Source: a virus. Taken from it: a stretch of DNA of 64,000 nucleotides. The notes beneath the pieces were generated by a model, which was not told where the DNA came from, searched no databases, and was given only the letters and a program-made list of their open reading frames with translations. The translations under genes were made by a program, and so were the position numbers. Where the stretch lies: positions 1-64,000 of the IMG/VR virus record IMGVR_UViG_3300034061_005520; one strand, 5' to 3'. Below are positions 63,301-64,000 of this stretch, one piece after another; positions within the stretch are counted from its first letter, which is position 1, and each line of letters begins with the position of its first letter.

Positions 63301-64000
63301 TCTACGGGTGGTCTTGGTACTTCAGAGTCAGTCTTTGCTGTTTCTAGTATTTTCGCTAACTTTGTCTCTAGGCCAGCAAATAATGATTCGATATCCATTC
63401 TTAATTCTTCAGCGGCTAAAAGAGCATTATCTGCTAGTGCTTGTGCTGCTTGTGCTTGAACTTCTGTGGCCTGTCTATATGCTTCTATATATTGTTCTTG
63501 TACTGGATCCTTGCCTTCTTCGGCCATCTTTAAACTCTGATCAACGGTCATTGGATTGCCTTTAGCATCAACGCCTATCACGGACTGAAGTATTTGTTGT
63601 CCTTGTGGATTGGCCTCTATCATAGAACGTGCTAGTTTCGCTTCCATTTGTTTGGCAATATTTTCCGGTATCACAGACTTAATATTGTCTAGTCCAGCAA
63701 AAGCGTCTTGTCTGAATTGCAGACTTCCTAGTTCCCGTCCTGACGCTTTTCCGCTTATGGTCTTTGTGTAAGCACCCATTTGGCGAGTAAAATCGGCAAG
63801 CTCTCCAGAGTCTGATGTTAATAGTCTGCGAGCCAAGCCCCTAGCATTGTCCCCTAGTTGTTGTCTATCCTGTATAGCATTTAAGGCATTACTTGCTGCC
63901 TCGCTATTATTTGCTAGTTCTTCTAGGGCTTTATTGCCATTATTGATAGCTCTCGTATGTTTGGCTAATGCTTCTTGATCTTTTTTAATTTGACTATTAA
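60390..64000 (-). CDS. Tail tape-measure-like protein (5' end outside window)
   Basis: The frame is open from the right window edge to 60390, at least 1200 residues; a TTG at 63836 is only an internal codon, because coding sequence (KKDQEALAKHTRAINNGNKA, EELANNSEAASNALN) runs on upstream. Composition is Ala/Lys/Glu/Gln-rich and helical with coiled-coil stretches, a hydrophobic helix (AIPGLGLIFTLMGAFSALGAG) and long disordered Ser/Thr/Gln linkers, as in tape-measure proteins. It heads the minus-strand tail operon visible here. A large internal virion protein is the alternative. Confidence 0.65.
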   Translation of the reverse strand, partial: NSQIKKDQEALAKHTRAINNGNKALEELANNSEAASNALNAIQDRQQLGDNARGLARRLLTSDSGELADFTRQMGAYTKTISGKASGRELGSLQFRQDAFAGLDNIKSVIPENIAKQMEAKLARSMIEANPQGQQILQSVIGVDAKGNPMTVDQSLKMAEEGKDPVQEQYIEAYRQATEVQAQAAQALADNALLAAEELRMDIESLFAGLETKLAKILETAKTDSEVPRPPVEAQPAPQKPLSTGRSKGKSQPPDESNKDAGAVVGSIFNALVVALGAGVGGLFAVNEVNRFRDRREDRRNKNKEKTPAEADKSKDTPDSDTDSKTKTPDADTDSGRSSRSPRGGGRGFSRKAAKAIPGLGLIFTLMGAFSALGAGYSSESGESADDYGMSGDSALDVLMDIRAILDERLCCCCKEMSDALKKEPQKQPSEMKISPVPPKPDQIKPLENNNIRVEENKPKEALSEAKDQKTEVETRSLGLDVLQGALELGGFIPGIGEFADLANAAISSGRAAMSKDPKNRMDFGIDAGLNAAAAIPFVGYAANATKITKRAIQNPLVEAGANMAVDTAAEIALSPLQQDPVNVPKTMTGKDVSTKEAERIIDKQRADAGEAPLYKGVKQPSTDYEKEYEKWKEAQNDSAMIDLTNPSTSSSPEINTIADMAKQAMTPGSIYTHDTHAEEILNKILVALNEIKQVIESKTSSVGTTERKELTSDSSASSASSLLQTPTQTETPQQSTQTQVSTTSASKPQVYSSTTPKSDTKQPVATNNRTAEQEKAIKDKEKADKEFAEKYRKEKPEYGTTADQIAGGKSSLEAKSARGEKLSEREEFELEQGRTDEYFRRRNNGERDLDYDQMVYARQQRAVAYENKDSSLRAQTSPINATEANVAANGGSPGPQNGLTAPQSAATEASVASATSPQVYGSPTAQLYANKIDKTKKWRTLEKAHGNVESLERAQAEKLGMSYGDFLADKDKIGAFRQTKEYKSAKDKVSSARTDYLAVKDAPTVGDDFDKSGHRKNVGYEQMMASRRDSYLSRFRPEVREKMMTDKDRERYMSAASGPIPTAVPTQQMSQQTGTGPQTQQQNSGATATMITLDPKALEAMTSFNNSFGKYVADLGNITIPNEVKISGNYTVDLKISGAAAIEALDKKIKEIANTLVSGTDFTSALNQLRDETSLATKNAVKSSSSRGTTSSGGSQQGQIA

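Noticed and set aside
63834-63836. TTG as the start of the tape-measure-like gene
   Set aside because: The same frame remains open with helical coding sequence to the window edge, so the start lies outside.
1-64000. Temperate phage or prophage
   Set aside because: No integrase, excisionase, CI/Cro-like repressor or attachment site is seen in this window. Absence in part of a genome is not proof of a lytic lifestyle.

Overview
The window is one continuous, gene-dense stretch of a large tailed-phage (Caudoviricetes) genome. It has no rRNA, no tRNA that I can recognise, and no cellular housekeeping genes. It does carry a full phage replication set (DnaB-type helicase, DnaG-type primase, a two-piece DNA polymerase III alpha, DnaQ-type exonuclease, UvsX/RecA, SSB, PhoH, nucleases), phage nucleotide metabolism, tail fibres, holin-like membrane proteins and a tape-measure/baseplate operon. 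The DNA is AT-rich apart from two sharply bounded GC-rich patches (about 23.08-24.11 kb and 50.5-51.4 kb), which look acquired. The host is not stated by the sequence. Cys-rich GACC modules, an ATFND-repeat protein and several proteases make a planctomycete-like, protein-walled host a reasonable but weakly supported guess.

Layout. 1-4.3 kb: end of a very long Thr/Pro/Ser-repeat surface protein with a C-terminal HExxH metalloprotease, then another Cys-rich secreted-type protein. 4.4-9.4 kb: accessory metabolism (macro domain, nucleoside deoxyribosyltransferase-like protein, GMP reductase, glycosyltransferase). 9.4-14.1 kb: GIY-YIG endonuclease, phage sigma factor, ClpP-like protease, DeoC-like protein. 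14.1-26.3 kb: virion and tail-fibre genes, a GC-rich repeat protein and a tandem-duplicated chymotrypsin-fold protease. 26.3-30.1 kb: small membrane proteins and a papain-like protease, a likely lysis/envelope cluster. 30.1-34.7 kb: dCMP deaminase, class II ribonucleotide reductase, PhoH, HNH, FmdB-like protein. 34.7-50.4 kb: replication and recombination. 50.4-51.84 kb: Cys-rich genes with GC-rich DNA and frame disruptions. 51.9-64 kb (minus strand): tape measure, two paralogous tail proteins and a 1694-residue baseplate/tail protein, converging on the plus-strand block.

Regulation. Two signal classes stand out. Sigma70-like -35/-10 pairs precede the macro-domain gene, the next small gene, the sigma-factor gene, the dCMP deaminase/RNR group and ssb. 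A different element, GGTGTAT(A), sits just after the upstream stop codon and about 20-50 bases before the start codon at eight places (plus one near-match), mostly ahead of structural, membrane-protein and phoH groups. The simple reading is that the encoded sigma factor serves the GGTGTATA class.

Working together, dCMP deaminase, RNR, dNMP kinase, GMP reductase and the deoxyribosyltransferase-like protein would shape the nucleotide pool for a phage-encoded replisome. The polymerase is encoded as two translationally coupled pieces flanking its own proofreading exonuclease. Gene starts were moved from the longest possible reading frame to an internal ATG where a ribosome-binding site decided it. 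All functions are inferred from residues read by eye; no database search was run.
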